A DNA stretch of 64,000 nt, taken from contig CAMGYJ010000004.1 of assembly GCA_946122785.1 (NCBI GenBank), forward strand, positions 17,196,150 through 17,260,149, in the 5' to 3' direction. Below are positions 47,344 to 57,600 of this stretch, one piece after another. The notes beneath the pieces were generated by a model. That model made no database searches. It was given only the letters and a program-made list of their open reading frames with translations, and was not told the origin of the DNA. The position numbers were made by a program, and so were the translations under genes. Positions within the stretch are counted from its first letter, which is position 1; every line of letters starts with the position of its first letter. The stretch comes from Linum tenue. Its lineage: Eukaryota; Streptophyta; Magnoliopsida; Malpighiales; Linaceae.

Positions 47344-50300
47344 TCAATTTCTCCTCTTTTTCCCTCTCACTTTCTCAATCTGCATACTCCAATCCTTTGC
47401 TTCTTGAATTATTGCATCCTTGTAGCCGTTATACTCCCATAACAGGAGGTTAGCTGCAATCCGTGTTCTTTGTTCCTCCACATGTTCCTTCTTATGCCAA
47501 CTGTTTTTACATTCCACCGGAATGTGACCCGCCCATTGCTCCATGTAGAGGCATGCAAATACACCACAATCATCGTGGCCAAATTGCTGAGGAACATCAG
47601 CAATGCTGAATTCCCACTCATGCAATTTACAATCCACCCCCTGATGCTTGAGGAACTCCGTCACATACTCAAAGATCACTTTCCCCACTGGTGCATGATC
47701 TGCCTTAGCAACTCGGGCATTAGGCTTTTGGCTGTCGAGTAGGAAAGTCTTCCTATTCTTCATGTCAGCGACATACACTCGGTAGTGATCTTTGAGATAC
47801 ATGGGAAAGAAGATCTGAAACACAATACAGTTAGTGAGTTTATCATTGACTAATATCCGAACAACCCATATTAATAGCTCAACAGCTCAGAAAAATATCC
47901 TATAAACCCAGACCAGTATCAAGGAAAGTCAGAAAATATCCAAACATTGAAGGCACTTACATAATCACAGCTTTCCAAGTTTTCTCGTTTCAGCATTGGA
48001 TTATTCTTGTGCAGGTCAATCCACCCCAAGATTCTCTCCTTGTCCATTGGTTTTTTTTATAGCATCATCGACGGCATATTGCTATTTAGAAGAGACAACA
48101 ATATAAAATTAGACATTTTCAACACAAATAGGATCTAAGTAGTGAAGATAATACTTACCACATAGGTCCATGGGAAGACAATTCTCTTCACCATCTCCTT
48201 ATCTTCTTGGTAATTTAGGTACAGCCCGTATACTAAAATGACATGGCTATGAACCCAACTGTTACCCTTTAATGACAATATGTGGAGACGGCTAAGCTTG
48301 CCCTTTGGAGTTTCCACGATTATGTTGTTACTGTAAAACACACATTAATATCCAGGTTAGTTAGTAGCCATGAATTTGACAGATTGGAATTGGCGATTAA
48401 AGATGAACAACTTACTCGTCTTTAGCTGTGGTACTCCAGATGAACTCAACAACTTGTCGTGCCGTATCGTCGAGTTTCGTCGACGAAGACTTTGCCAAAA
48501 CATACACTGATGAGTCAATTGGGTGGTGTTTTGACCTCTGGAATGCAGGAGTTTTAAGAGTTGCCTTCCATGCTTCTGGAGTGATAGAGTCCATAAACTC
48601 TGCCTCCTCCTGAGTCTGTGGCCTCTCACTTACGAGAATATCATCGTCCTCTTCCTCCAGCATCCTCTGGCATGCTGCTGCTATCAGCTCCCCGTCTGAT
48701 GGTATTGCTTCGACGTGTATCTACAAAACATTGCCAAAGGTTAGTATCTACTAAAACAGAAACAAATATCCTAGAAGTTCAGACTAGTATCCATAATAAA
48801 TAAACAAATATCCATAAAGCCCAGGCTAGTATCCATAAAAAAGAATCAAATATCCAGAAAATTGAGACTAGTATCTACTTAAAATGTAATAAATCTCTTG
48901 GAAGTCCATGCTAGTATCTACTGGTTAGGGAAATTTTACCGTTGTGGGAGATGTCCTTATACTGGCATCGGCCGCAGCAGTGGCCTCGAAACCAATCTGC
49001 ATTACATCAGCGAATGTAGTTTGCGGGTCGGTATAATGCATGTCCCGCGACTCCGACTCCACCGCTTCAACCACGTCATCACCTGCTGATTTAACTGCTG
49101 GCACACCGAACTCCTGAACAACTGGCAAGTCATTCTTCTTACTCCTTTTCCTGGAGTATACACGGCCAAACATGTAATCCCTCACAGTAACCTCGTCCTC
49201 CATGACTACTACCTCATCTTCCTCTTCCTCCTCTTCCTCTACCTCCTCTACCTCCTCTACCTCGTCCTCCATGACTACTACCTCATCCTCCTCTTCCTCT
49301 TCCTCTACCTCCTCTTCCTCCTCCATTTTAGCTTTTGCTGCTGCTACCAAAATAGAAGAAAATTCTGCCAATCTGCCCCGAAGCCCGTCAAGCTCAACAC
49401 CCACAAAGTCGAGCTGGAAATCAATGCATGCATATAAACGTTAATATCCGGACTGCCCAGGTAGGTATCCAACAATGAACCACAACTAATATCCTCGAGA
49501 ATACATTAATATCCGCTTGTGAAAGTGTTAATATCCTGATGTTTTTTACAGGTATCCAGAAAGCCCAGACTATTATCCAATTGTGAAAGTGTTAATATCC
49601 TGATGCTTTCCTAACAATATCCATAATGCAAAATAATATCCAATTCATAAATAATATCCAAAAAAAATACAAACCAATATCCAAACTCAACATGAAACAA
49701 ACTTTTGTTCGATACAACCCTTGGTTCAAAGCCATTCCAACATGGCAATTATATAAATGAATAAAGCTCCATTACAACTACTTAATGATGTCCAAACATG
49801 CAAAGTTCAATTCTTGTCTTGCTGGCGCTCAATGGCAACCCTTCGGACACTTTCTCGCCATGAATCCCACTTATCCTTCACTTTTTCAGTCAAGGACTGA
49901 AGTGCCTTAAGCTACACATGCATCCCAAAAAATTTAGTTTACTACATGCACTCGTGTCTACTAAGGGGCTCGATTTCCAATTTAAAAGACAATAATCTAC
50001 ATACCTCGTCAGTATCAAGGGACTCCAAGTCTGTTTCCTCCCACCATTCTGTCGTGTATAACCGAGGAGTAGCTGTATGAGGAGCCGAGCTGCTTGTTCC
50101 TGATTCCCACTCCCTCCTGCCACGTCCTGGAAAGAAGCGAGATCGGACTTCTTCTCTCGACAGCAACACGGGAGCCACATCATATAACTCCGCCTTAGGG
50201 ACAGCCAAGCATAGGTTATCCACCCTTGGTTCAAACCAATAACTGCAGCTGGGGATTGTATTTGTGGCGAATCCTCTCACCTTAAGGAAATCCATCAAAT

Positions 50301-51418
50301 GAAGCTACAAAAAAAAGTGTATGTTAGAAAAGATATCCCAATAATAAAAAGATATGCTAAAAAAATATACACATCTTTAAACTGTAACTTACCATCAAGA
50401 ATTGGATATCCCCATTAACCCACTGCATCATCTGTCCCCTGACCCTAGCCTCACCTTCTCTTTTTTTGGTAACAGTCAGCTCTACCTTCAGCTGTCGGGC
50501 GACGTGACCACTCCAATTAAAAGTTCTAATGTCCTCAACCCTCCCCGCCAAGTACTCGGCATAGTTAAACTTACAGATCCGGGAGCTTGTTGGAACGAGC
50601 AACGAACCAAGAGCCACAAGTAGGAACTGCTTAACTGCAGCTGCAACAGGTGGCCTCCTACTCCCTCTACCCCGACCTTTAGTCGACTTACTCAACTTAA
50701 CCATGTGCACAAGTTTAATATTTCGTTCCCGATTACCCTCCATGCCGAGCTCCTCCTTCAGAACATTGAGCATAGAGTTATTGGCCTTCACAAGGTCAAT
50801 CTCAGCACCGCCAAGAGGAATGCCGTATACACGGGCAGCATCCTCATCTTCAATGGTGAGCACCTGTTGCAAGTTAGAAGAACAAAGAGCAATGAGTCAA
50901 TGATCAAGCATACAACAAAAAAATACAATAACCATACAACAAATGGTGAGCACCTTTTTGTTTTCGCCTTCACCAAAAATGAAGCTGCTGGTGCGGATGT
51001 CGTAATGTGCCATCAAGGTAGGCAGCATCTGCTTAGGAACATCGACCAGCCGAAGCTCAAATAGGCCTCCAAATCCAGCCTTCTCGATCTCTCTCTTGCA
51101 AGCTTCATAGTATCGTGGATCTTGCTTCCAGTCTTTTATAATTGACAACACCTTCTTGGTGGTACAGCGAAATCTATATTGGCGCCCTCCTGCTTCTTCA
51201 GCATTTTCTTCGTCCTCGCCATCTTCGTCCTCGCCATCTTCGTCCTCACCATCTTCGTCCTCATGGGATTGCCCATCATCGTCTTCATGCTCAATTTCAT
51301 CATCCACAAAATCAGATTCTTCTTCCTCCTCTTGCTGTTGTTGTTTAGTACGTTTAGGCCTCGAGGTTTCACCTCCTGTTAAGGGCCTCATTGCTGCTTG
51401 AGCTTTAGTTCTCGCCAT
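47344..51418 (-). pseudogene. Ulp1-type cysteine peptidase gene carried by MULE
   Basis: Related to Ulp1/SENP SUMO peptidases; actual substrate unknown. Exons from the ATG at 51418: 50954-51418, 50393-50863, 50005-50304, 49807-49911, 48940-49413, 48416-48720, 48159-48330, 47961-48081, 47344-47814. The N-terminal part has an acidic tract, then the block found in MULE-borne Ulp genes (RCTTKKVLSIIKDW, GFGGLFELRL, VYGIPLGG). A Glu-rich linker follows. The last exon has the peptidase signature HYRVYVAD...LLDS, then VPQQFGHDDCGVFAC, giving the His-Asp-Gln-Cys set. Two defects: exon 4 runs into TGA at 49807-49809 where a splice donor is expected, and exon 8 has eight A where seven keep the frame (48051-48058). 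With both corrected, all phases agree. Two separate genes are possible, but the second part has no ATG of its own near its start. Confidence 0.8.
49202..49324. repeat. CCTCTT-rich coding repeat (Glu tract)
   Basis: Imperfect tandem triplets on the minus strand encode two Glu-rich runs separated by a repeated EDEVVVMEDEV module. The block includes a duplicated segment of about 70 bp. It belongs to exon 5 of the Ulp1-type gene. Confidence 0.75.
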
Positions 51419-51914
51419 TAATGGTGTTTTCCCTGTACATTAGAATACCCAAATTCGTCAAACTGATATCCAGATACACCAAACAGATATCCAGGCAATT
51501 CACCTAAAATATCCAGATATACCAAACAGATATCCAGGCTCGTGAAAATAAATATCCTGCTTCAGATACACAGACCAGAACAGGTGCAACACAGATCCAG
51601 TCAAATAAGAAAAAATAAAATCGGGTTACCCAAAATCGTAGCCATGCAGATCAGGAAAATACCCAAACCCTTCAACACTCGTATCCATCACACAAACCCC
51701 AACCAACCATTAAAGCCGAGCCAGCCAAAACCCACAATCCATTAAACCCTAAATACAATCCATGCAAAACCTAAAAATGAATCTATGAAATCAAACAATC
51801 GGCGAATCAAGCAAGGGGAAGACATACCGTCACCGTCGCGATGCTTACAAGCCGCAACCGTCGCCGTCGACGCCGTCGAAGCCTCGCGCCACCGTCGCAG
51901 TCGTCGATCGAGTG

Positions 51915-52085
51915 AGGAAAAGGACCGGCGGCAGCAGAGAGAGGGAGAGGGAGCGGCGGCAGACAGGGGGACAGGGAGCGGCGGTGCGGCAGAGAGAAGG
52001 AGAGGGAGCGGCGGCGGAGAGAGGGACAGGGAGCGGCGGCGGCAGAGAGGAGAGGGACAGGGAGCGGCGGCAGAGAGGAGAGGAG
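51915..52085. repeat. GC-rich minisatellite, GGGAGCGGCGG type
   Basis: About five imperfect units of roughly 30 bp with the core GGGAGCGGCGG and AGAGAGG spacers. It lies in the leader of the Ulp1-type gene, upstream of its ATG. It is distinctly GC-rich compared with the surroundings. Confidence 0.75.
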
Positions 52086-52294
52086 CGAAACCCTAGCTCT
52101 TCAGACGCGTGCAATTTTTAGAGAGAGAGGGAAAATGGTCGACTGAATTGATATTTCGGCGGGTTGGGTTTATTTTTTTGACAAAATCGCGGGTTGGGTT
52201 TAGGGTATTCAAAATTTGGGTTTTTTGAAATTGTGGGCCCTGCGCGCCCATTTTTATTTTTAGGCCGGTCGTGACGTGGAGAAGCCACAGGCTT

Positions 52295-52329
52295 TGTTAG
52301 TATCTACTAACAAAAATGCCTGTTAGCAG
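52295..52329. repeat. Right terminal inverted repeat of MULE
   Basis: The inverse complement begins CTGCTAACAGGCATTTTTGT and matches the left end at 31 of 35 positions. Confidence 0.85.
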
Positions 52330-52493
52330 GATAGCTAAATTGCTTTCTTCTCTCTACCCTTACTCAGACGACTCCAAAATTCAGGGCGCCCACTCCGTAC
52401 TTCCCTGGAGAGAGGAAGGGGTCTCAGACTGCGCAGTGGTTCCCAAACGTTGAATGGGGGAGCTGTTGATTTCGTTTGCGACCTGTTTTATCA

Positions 52494-52628
52494 ATGGACA
52501 AGCACGCCAGCCCTCTGCTCCATCATCGAGAGCTTGATCGCCCGCTCCCACAATCTGTTTCCTTCGCTTCTCCCTATTTCCGTTTTACCGTTCCTTCGTC
52601 CGGCTTAGGATTTGTTACTCACGCGTTA
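52494..52628 (+). CDS. Candidate first coding exon of an unrecognised gene
   Basis: An ATG at 52494 opens 45 codons (MDKHASPLLHHRELDRPLPQ, then SVSFASPYFRFTVPSSGLGF) ending at a GT donor (GCGTTA|GTAAAC). Codon content looks like a real plant N-terminus, but I do not recognise the family and no further exon is visible in the window. A hAT element (52697) lies in the presumed intron, and later sequence is transposon-derived, so the gene may be cut off. It would run divergently from VPS53 if the 10.7-kb MULE were absent. It could also be chance. Confidence 0.35.
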
Positions 52629-52696
52629 GTAAACATTTAGCAGCAGTTGATTTGGGGTGGACTCATCTTGTGGCCGATTGATGCATGGGTGGTCAG

Positions 52697-53366
52697 TAGG
52701 GATGGTAATGGGTCGGGTTGGGGCGGGTTTTGTCAAACCCAAACCCATGGGTTTATCCATAAAAAAACCCGGGGTAAAACCCGCTGAGTTTGAAAAACTC
52801 AAACTCAACCCAACCCATTGGGTATCCACGGGTTCATGAGTACCCATGGGTTTTTGTGGCAAACAATTTACAATAACAAGTTTCTTTCAAAATAAAAGTT
52901 TAACATCAATTTTTTCATACAAAAAACACTCATCTAGAGCATACAAGTAAACCGCAAATGATCAATACAAATTGTTCAAAATTAAAGCTAAACATCTATA
53001 AACCACAAGATTAATTGAAAGTTTCTTCCTCATCAACTAAGTTTCTTCACTCTTCACTCCATAATATCAACTTCATTCTAAACAATTAGAAAGAATAAAT
53101 TATACATGTCTCCACAAACATAAAGAATATTAGTTGTTTAAGGAAGATATATTATTTATAATATTAAATATACCGGGAGAGTAATTATATGTGTGTGGGC
53201 GGGTACCCATGGGGCGGGTTTACCTAAATCCAAACCCAACCCAACCCGGTGAATAGTGTAGAGGGTTTAAACCCGAACCCGGTCCAAAACCCGTCAATAT
53301 TTTACCCGCATTGACTGGGTTGGGTCGGGTGGGTACCCGTGGGTTCAGATTTTGTTGCCATCCCTA
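52697..53366. mobile_element. Non-autonomous hAT element, third whole copy
   Basis: 670 bp, TAGGGATGGTAA to TTGCCATCCCTA, with a perfect 8-bp duplication GTGGTCAG at 52689-52696 and 53367-53374. Same orientation as the copy at 7374 and highly similar across the AT-rich centre (for example the CATACAAG...CCGCAAATGAT block). Confidence 0.93.
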
Positions 53367-53893
53367 GTGGTCAGGGGCGTTTTTGTTCGTTTATTTCAAT
53401 TATTTACTTTCCCTCTTTATCCGTTGCGAATCTTTTGCGCAAGCTGGGATTGTGTTTTTGGAGAGGGAAAGTGCGAGCAGTAGCTTAGAAATAGGGGACC
53501 GAGCTATGGAGAATTTTTCTCTCCATAATTGTTAGACGGCGAGAACTTAGGTGGATTACCTAAATCGACGGCGAGAAACTCTCCGATTAGATATTATTTT
53601 TCTGATTCTTCCTGTTCTGTCGTTAACTTTTAACCTTGCGTGATTCGTTGAGCCTTCTGTCGATCTTTGATTTCGTTGAGTGTTTTGTCGATCTTTTGTT
53701 TTGTTGTAGGTTTTTCGTTGCGATAATTGCTAGTTACATTGATATTTTGTGTTTATTTGTAGGTTTTCTAGATTCTACTCTGTGTGAGTTTCTTTGTGTT
53801 TCTGTTTAGCTAATCGAGCTTGTTCATGATTTTTACTATTTGGTTTATGTTCATGTTCTTTGTGTTTTGGTGTTTTTGCAGGATTCTGGTGAA

Positions 53894-54076
53894 ATGAGTT
53901 ACGTAAATTGTGGCAAGGTTGTTCCATTCGATAGATCTGTTTCTTCATCTAGCGTTGTAGGATCTAGTTCTTCATCTTGCGTTGTAGGATCTAGTTCTTC
54001 ATAGCGTTGTTGGAACTAGTTCTTCATCTAGCGATGTTGGATTTGGTCACTCACCTAACTTTGATGAATCAGGAGG
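53894..54076 (+). pseudogene. N-terminal exon with 27-bp Ser-rich coding repeat
   Basis: After a leader that ends in a splice acceptor (TTTTTGCAG), an ATG opens MSYVNCGKVVPFDRS and then four copies of a 27-bp unit coding SSSSVVGSS-like residues. The third copy lacks two bases, which puts a TAG in frame. The exon ends at a GT donor (GGAG|GTAAGG). The layout (short N-terminus, then an intron full of short repeats) resembles the transposase of the MULE at 42 kb, so this may be the 5' part of another MULE. No domain confirms that. Confidence 0.4.
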
Positions 54077-54109
54077 TAAGGTATACAAATTTGTTTGTTA
54101 ATTGAAGTT

Positions 54110-54640
54110 TGAATGTGTTAGATACCATATGGTACCATGGTGGTAATTACTAGTATACGCTGAGAGGTGATATACCATAGTGTTGTGTTGTGATATCATT
54201 GTGTTATGTAATTAATTTTTACCATATAATACCATGGTGGTAATTGCTTGTACCATGTTTGTCATCACTGGTATATGCTGAGATGTGATTCTGTTGTGGC
54301 ATGGAATTCATTTTACCATATCATACCATGGTGGTAATTGTTGTATCATGGCTGTAATTATTGGTATACGTTGAGATGTCATACTGTTGTGGTGTGGAAT
54401 TAATTTTTCCATATCTTACCATAGCGGTAATTACTGGTATATGCTGAGATGTGATTCTGTTGTGGTGTGGAATTCATTTTACCATATCTTACCATGGTGG
54501 TAATTACTGGTATTTTGTCATAATAGTATAGTTATGTTTTTCCTGAAATAGTCTGTTGTTGCAATTGGTGTAAAATAGTATACCATGTTGGTTTTTGTGA
54601 ATGGAATACACTTTACCTTATTATACCATGGTGGTATTAT
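54110..54640 (+). repeat. Intronic imperfect tandem repeat, ACCATGGTGGTAATTACTGG
   Basis: At least five units of about 85-110 bp share ACCATGGTGGTAATT, GGTATATGCTGAGATGTGAT and TGTTGTGGTGTGGAATT. They occupy a presumed intron that ends at TTTGTAG near 54680. There the Tat-like element begins on the other strand. Confidence 0.8.
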
Positions 54641-54689
54641 ATTTGTACATATTTAATATGTTGCTTTATAATGTTTGTAGGTTTCAATG

Positions 54690-57600
54690 GTATATATCCT
54701 AATGTTCGTGATTCTTGGAACTCCCTAAAGCTCGATGCTAGTTGTGCTAAGTAGTTGGCCTTGACATTGTCTTGTCGAGGCACAAACTTGATAGATACAT
54801 TGCCAAAATGATTTATCAAGACTTGGACATACTCGAGGTATGTCTCTAACACGTAACTGACACAAAGAAAATCACCAAGTTCTTGGTGGACTACCAGTTG
54901 TGAGTCTCCTTTGATGTCAACTCTCTTAGATTTTAAATCGACAAGCATCTCCAGCCTAACCACCAAGGCCTCGTACTCGGCCTGGTTGTTAGTACATGGA
55001 ACATCAAGAGTAAAAGCAAAAGACATGGCATGCCCGGATGGGGCAGTGAGCACCACACCAGCTCTTACTCCTGAACGTGTCTTCGAACCATCAAAGTATA
55101 AAGTCCAAGGGGCTTCACTCACCATCCCTATCTCTACTAACTCGGGAGGCACGTCCACACATGGGTGGTCGGCCAAGAAATCGACAAGGCTTGGCCTTTG
55201 ATGGCTTTTTGTGGTACGTACTGTAAATTGAACTCAGATAGCGCAAGTGTCGACTTACCAATCCTCCCATGGATGATTGGTCGGGACAACATATATTTAA
55301 TCAAATCAGTCTTACATATGAGTTATACCTGAACGAGCATCAAGTAGTACCTTAGCTTCATACATGAAAAATATAAAGCCAAACACAATTTTTCTATGAC
55401 AAAATACTTTTGCTCGGCCGTGTTTAACAATCTACTTAAGTAATACACGGCCTGCTCATGACCTAAATCATTATCTTGAGCCAACAGACACGCAATAGAT
55501 GTGTTAGTGGCTGAAAGGTACAACTTCAAAGGTCGTCATGGAATGGGAGAGTTGAGCACTGGAGGGCTCGCTAAGTACCTATTGATGTAATCAAAAGCTT
55601 GTTGATGCTCTTAATGCCATACAAAGTCCTCCTCCTTCTTCAACTTCAGCAACGGGGAGAACACTTGAGTCTGGCCCGCACAATTCGAGATGAAACGTCG
55701 AATGTAGTTAACTTGGGCGAGGAACCCTTGTAGCTCCTTCTTGTCACGTGGTGGCATGGCCTCTATGATGGCCTTGGTCTTGCTTTTGTCAACCTCAATG
55801 CCACGTTGGCTCACAAGGAACCCTAAGAAGTCACCTGCGGACACACCAAAAGCACACTTAAGTGGATTTAGTTTCAATTGATGGCTTCTCATACGTAAGA
55901 AAGCCATGCGTAAATGAGAGAGGTGTTGTCTTGCTACCTTGGACTTAACAACGATGTCATCCACATACACCTCCACCAACTCACCAATCAAGTCATGAAA
56001 GATAGTATCCATAGCTCGTTAGTAAGTGGCGCCCGCATTTCTCAACCCAAAAGGCATGACCACCCATTCATAGCATCCAATTGCTTCAGGACACCGAAAC
56101 ACGGTCTTTTGGATGTCTTCCTCGGCCAAGTAAATTTGATTATAGCCTGAGTAACAATCCATGAAAGAAAAAGTTTCATGCCTAGTCACTGCATCGAGCA
56201 ACATGTCAGCAACTGGCATGGGGTATTCATCCTTAGGAGTAGCTAGATTCAGGTTCCTAAAGTCTACACATACTCGTATCTTGCCATTCTTCTTTCTAAC
56301 CGGCACTACATTAGACAACCATTTCACATACCTAGCCGTCCTTATGAACCTAGCCTTTAACAATCGTTCAATTTCTTTCTTTATCTCTGGCAAGATCTCA
56401 TAAGCAAAGCGCCTAGGCGGCTGCTTGTAAGGCTTGAATCCAGGACTAATTGGCAATCTATGCTCTACCAACTTTCTATCTAGACCAGGCATCTCATGGT
56501 AATCCCACGCAAAGCAATCTTTAAATTCTTTTAATAAGTTTATTAACTCATACCTGTCTTGCTTAGAGAGCATGGCACTGATTAAGGTTGAGCGCGGGTC
56601 ATCTTCAATGCAAAGATTGATTTCTTCCAAAATATCACGAGACGTCATGTGATCCTCTTCTTCCTCAGCTATACTTGGTACCTCGCCTTCTTCTGGCAAG
56701 TCTTCTTCGAGAACACAGTCGACCACCAACACAGGCTCTTCCCAAGCTAGCCTCTGTTCAAATTGATAAATGGCCAACTTCTCTATCAAGGCTGTGACTT
56801 TGGCCTCCCTCGCTATCTTGTCTTGCGACGACTTACTCATCGTTATCTTTCACTTCAGCCTTAGGTGGACCATCAAGAGATATCGTAGATGGTCTCACTA
56901 TCTCCGAGAGTGGATCGATGAAAGATTTGCTCAAAACTTCGCACTTGAGAATACCACGATACAAAACCCACCATCCATACTTCTAACTTGCAATGGCCTA
57001 AAGTCTACATCGTATATTGGAGCTTCGGCCACGTTGGCTCCCACGGCAAAAGGCCTGGTGTCTGCTTATACTACTTCGACCACACCTTCCTCATTCTAGA
57101 ACATCAAACATTGATGAAGCGAAGATGAGACACACTTGTTGGTATGGATCCAGTCTCCTCCCAACAAAGCACTGTAACTTATCACCCCATCGACAACAAA
57201 GAAAGTAGACATCCTTTCTTGACTACCAACTCTCACCATAACTGGAAAATTTCCTCTTGCCGAAGTTGAGCCTCCATTAAAACTTGTCACAAAGATATCC
57301 ATAGGAATCAAATCACCCGTGCTCTTCCCAAGTTTCCTTAACATACGTGTTGGCATCACATTGATAGCATCTTCGTTATCAACAAAGACTCTTGACATGG
57401 GCACACCATCAAGTCTAGCCTTGATGTAAGGGGGTCTCAAATGACTTAGCATACTCGGCTCGAGCTCTTTGAACACCACCAAGTGGCTTGACTCGTCACT
57501 TGCAGTTTCTTTCATAACTTGTTTCCCCCTCGAGATGGCTACATGCATGACGATCTCTTCTTTTGGTGTCCCTTCATCGTTTGCCAATAAACTTTCTTGC

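Larger units (their letters stand above)
41600..52329. mobile_element. 10.7-kb Mutator-like element with three gene types
   Basis: Bounded by 35-bp terminal inverted repeats (41600-41634 and 52295-52329) with 31 of 35 positions identical, starting CTGCTAACAGG. Inside are a FAR1-type MULE transposase (+), two copies of a GRF zinc-finger gene (+) and a Ulp1-type peptidase gene (-), transcribed inward from the two ends like the two genes of maize MuDR. A transposase of this family plus inverted ends supports a Mutator-like element. Ulp1-type genes carried by plant MULEs are known (Kaonashi/KAKI group). The expected 9-bp duplication is not clean: GAAGTTAAA on the left against ATAGCTAAA on the right (6 of 9, with the right boundary shifted one base). 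Confidence 0.8.

Noticed and set aside
49202..51401. Plus-strand Ser/Arg-rich and low-complexity frames
   Set aside because: These are shadows of the Glu-rich minus-strand exons of the Ulp1-type gene.
41591..52338. A clean 9-bp target duplication for the 10.7-kb MULE
   Set aside because: The best pairing (GAAGTTAAA and ATAGCTAAA) has three mismatches and needs a one-base boundary shift, so I do not claim it.
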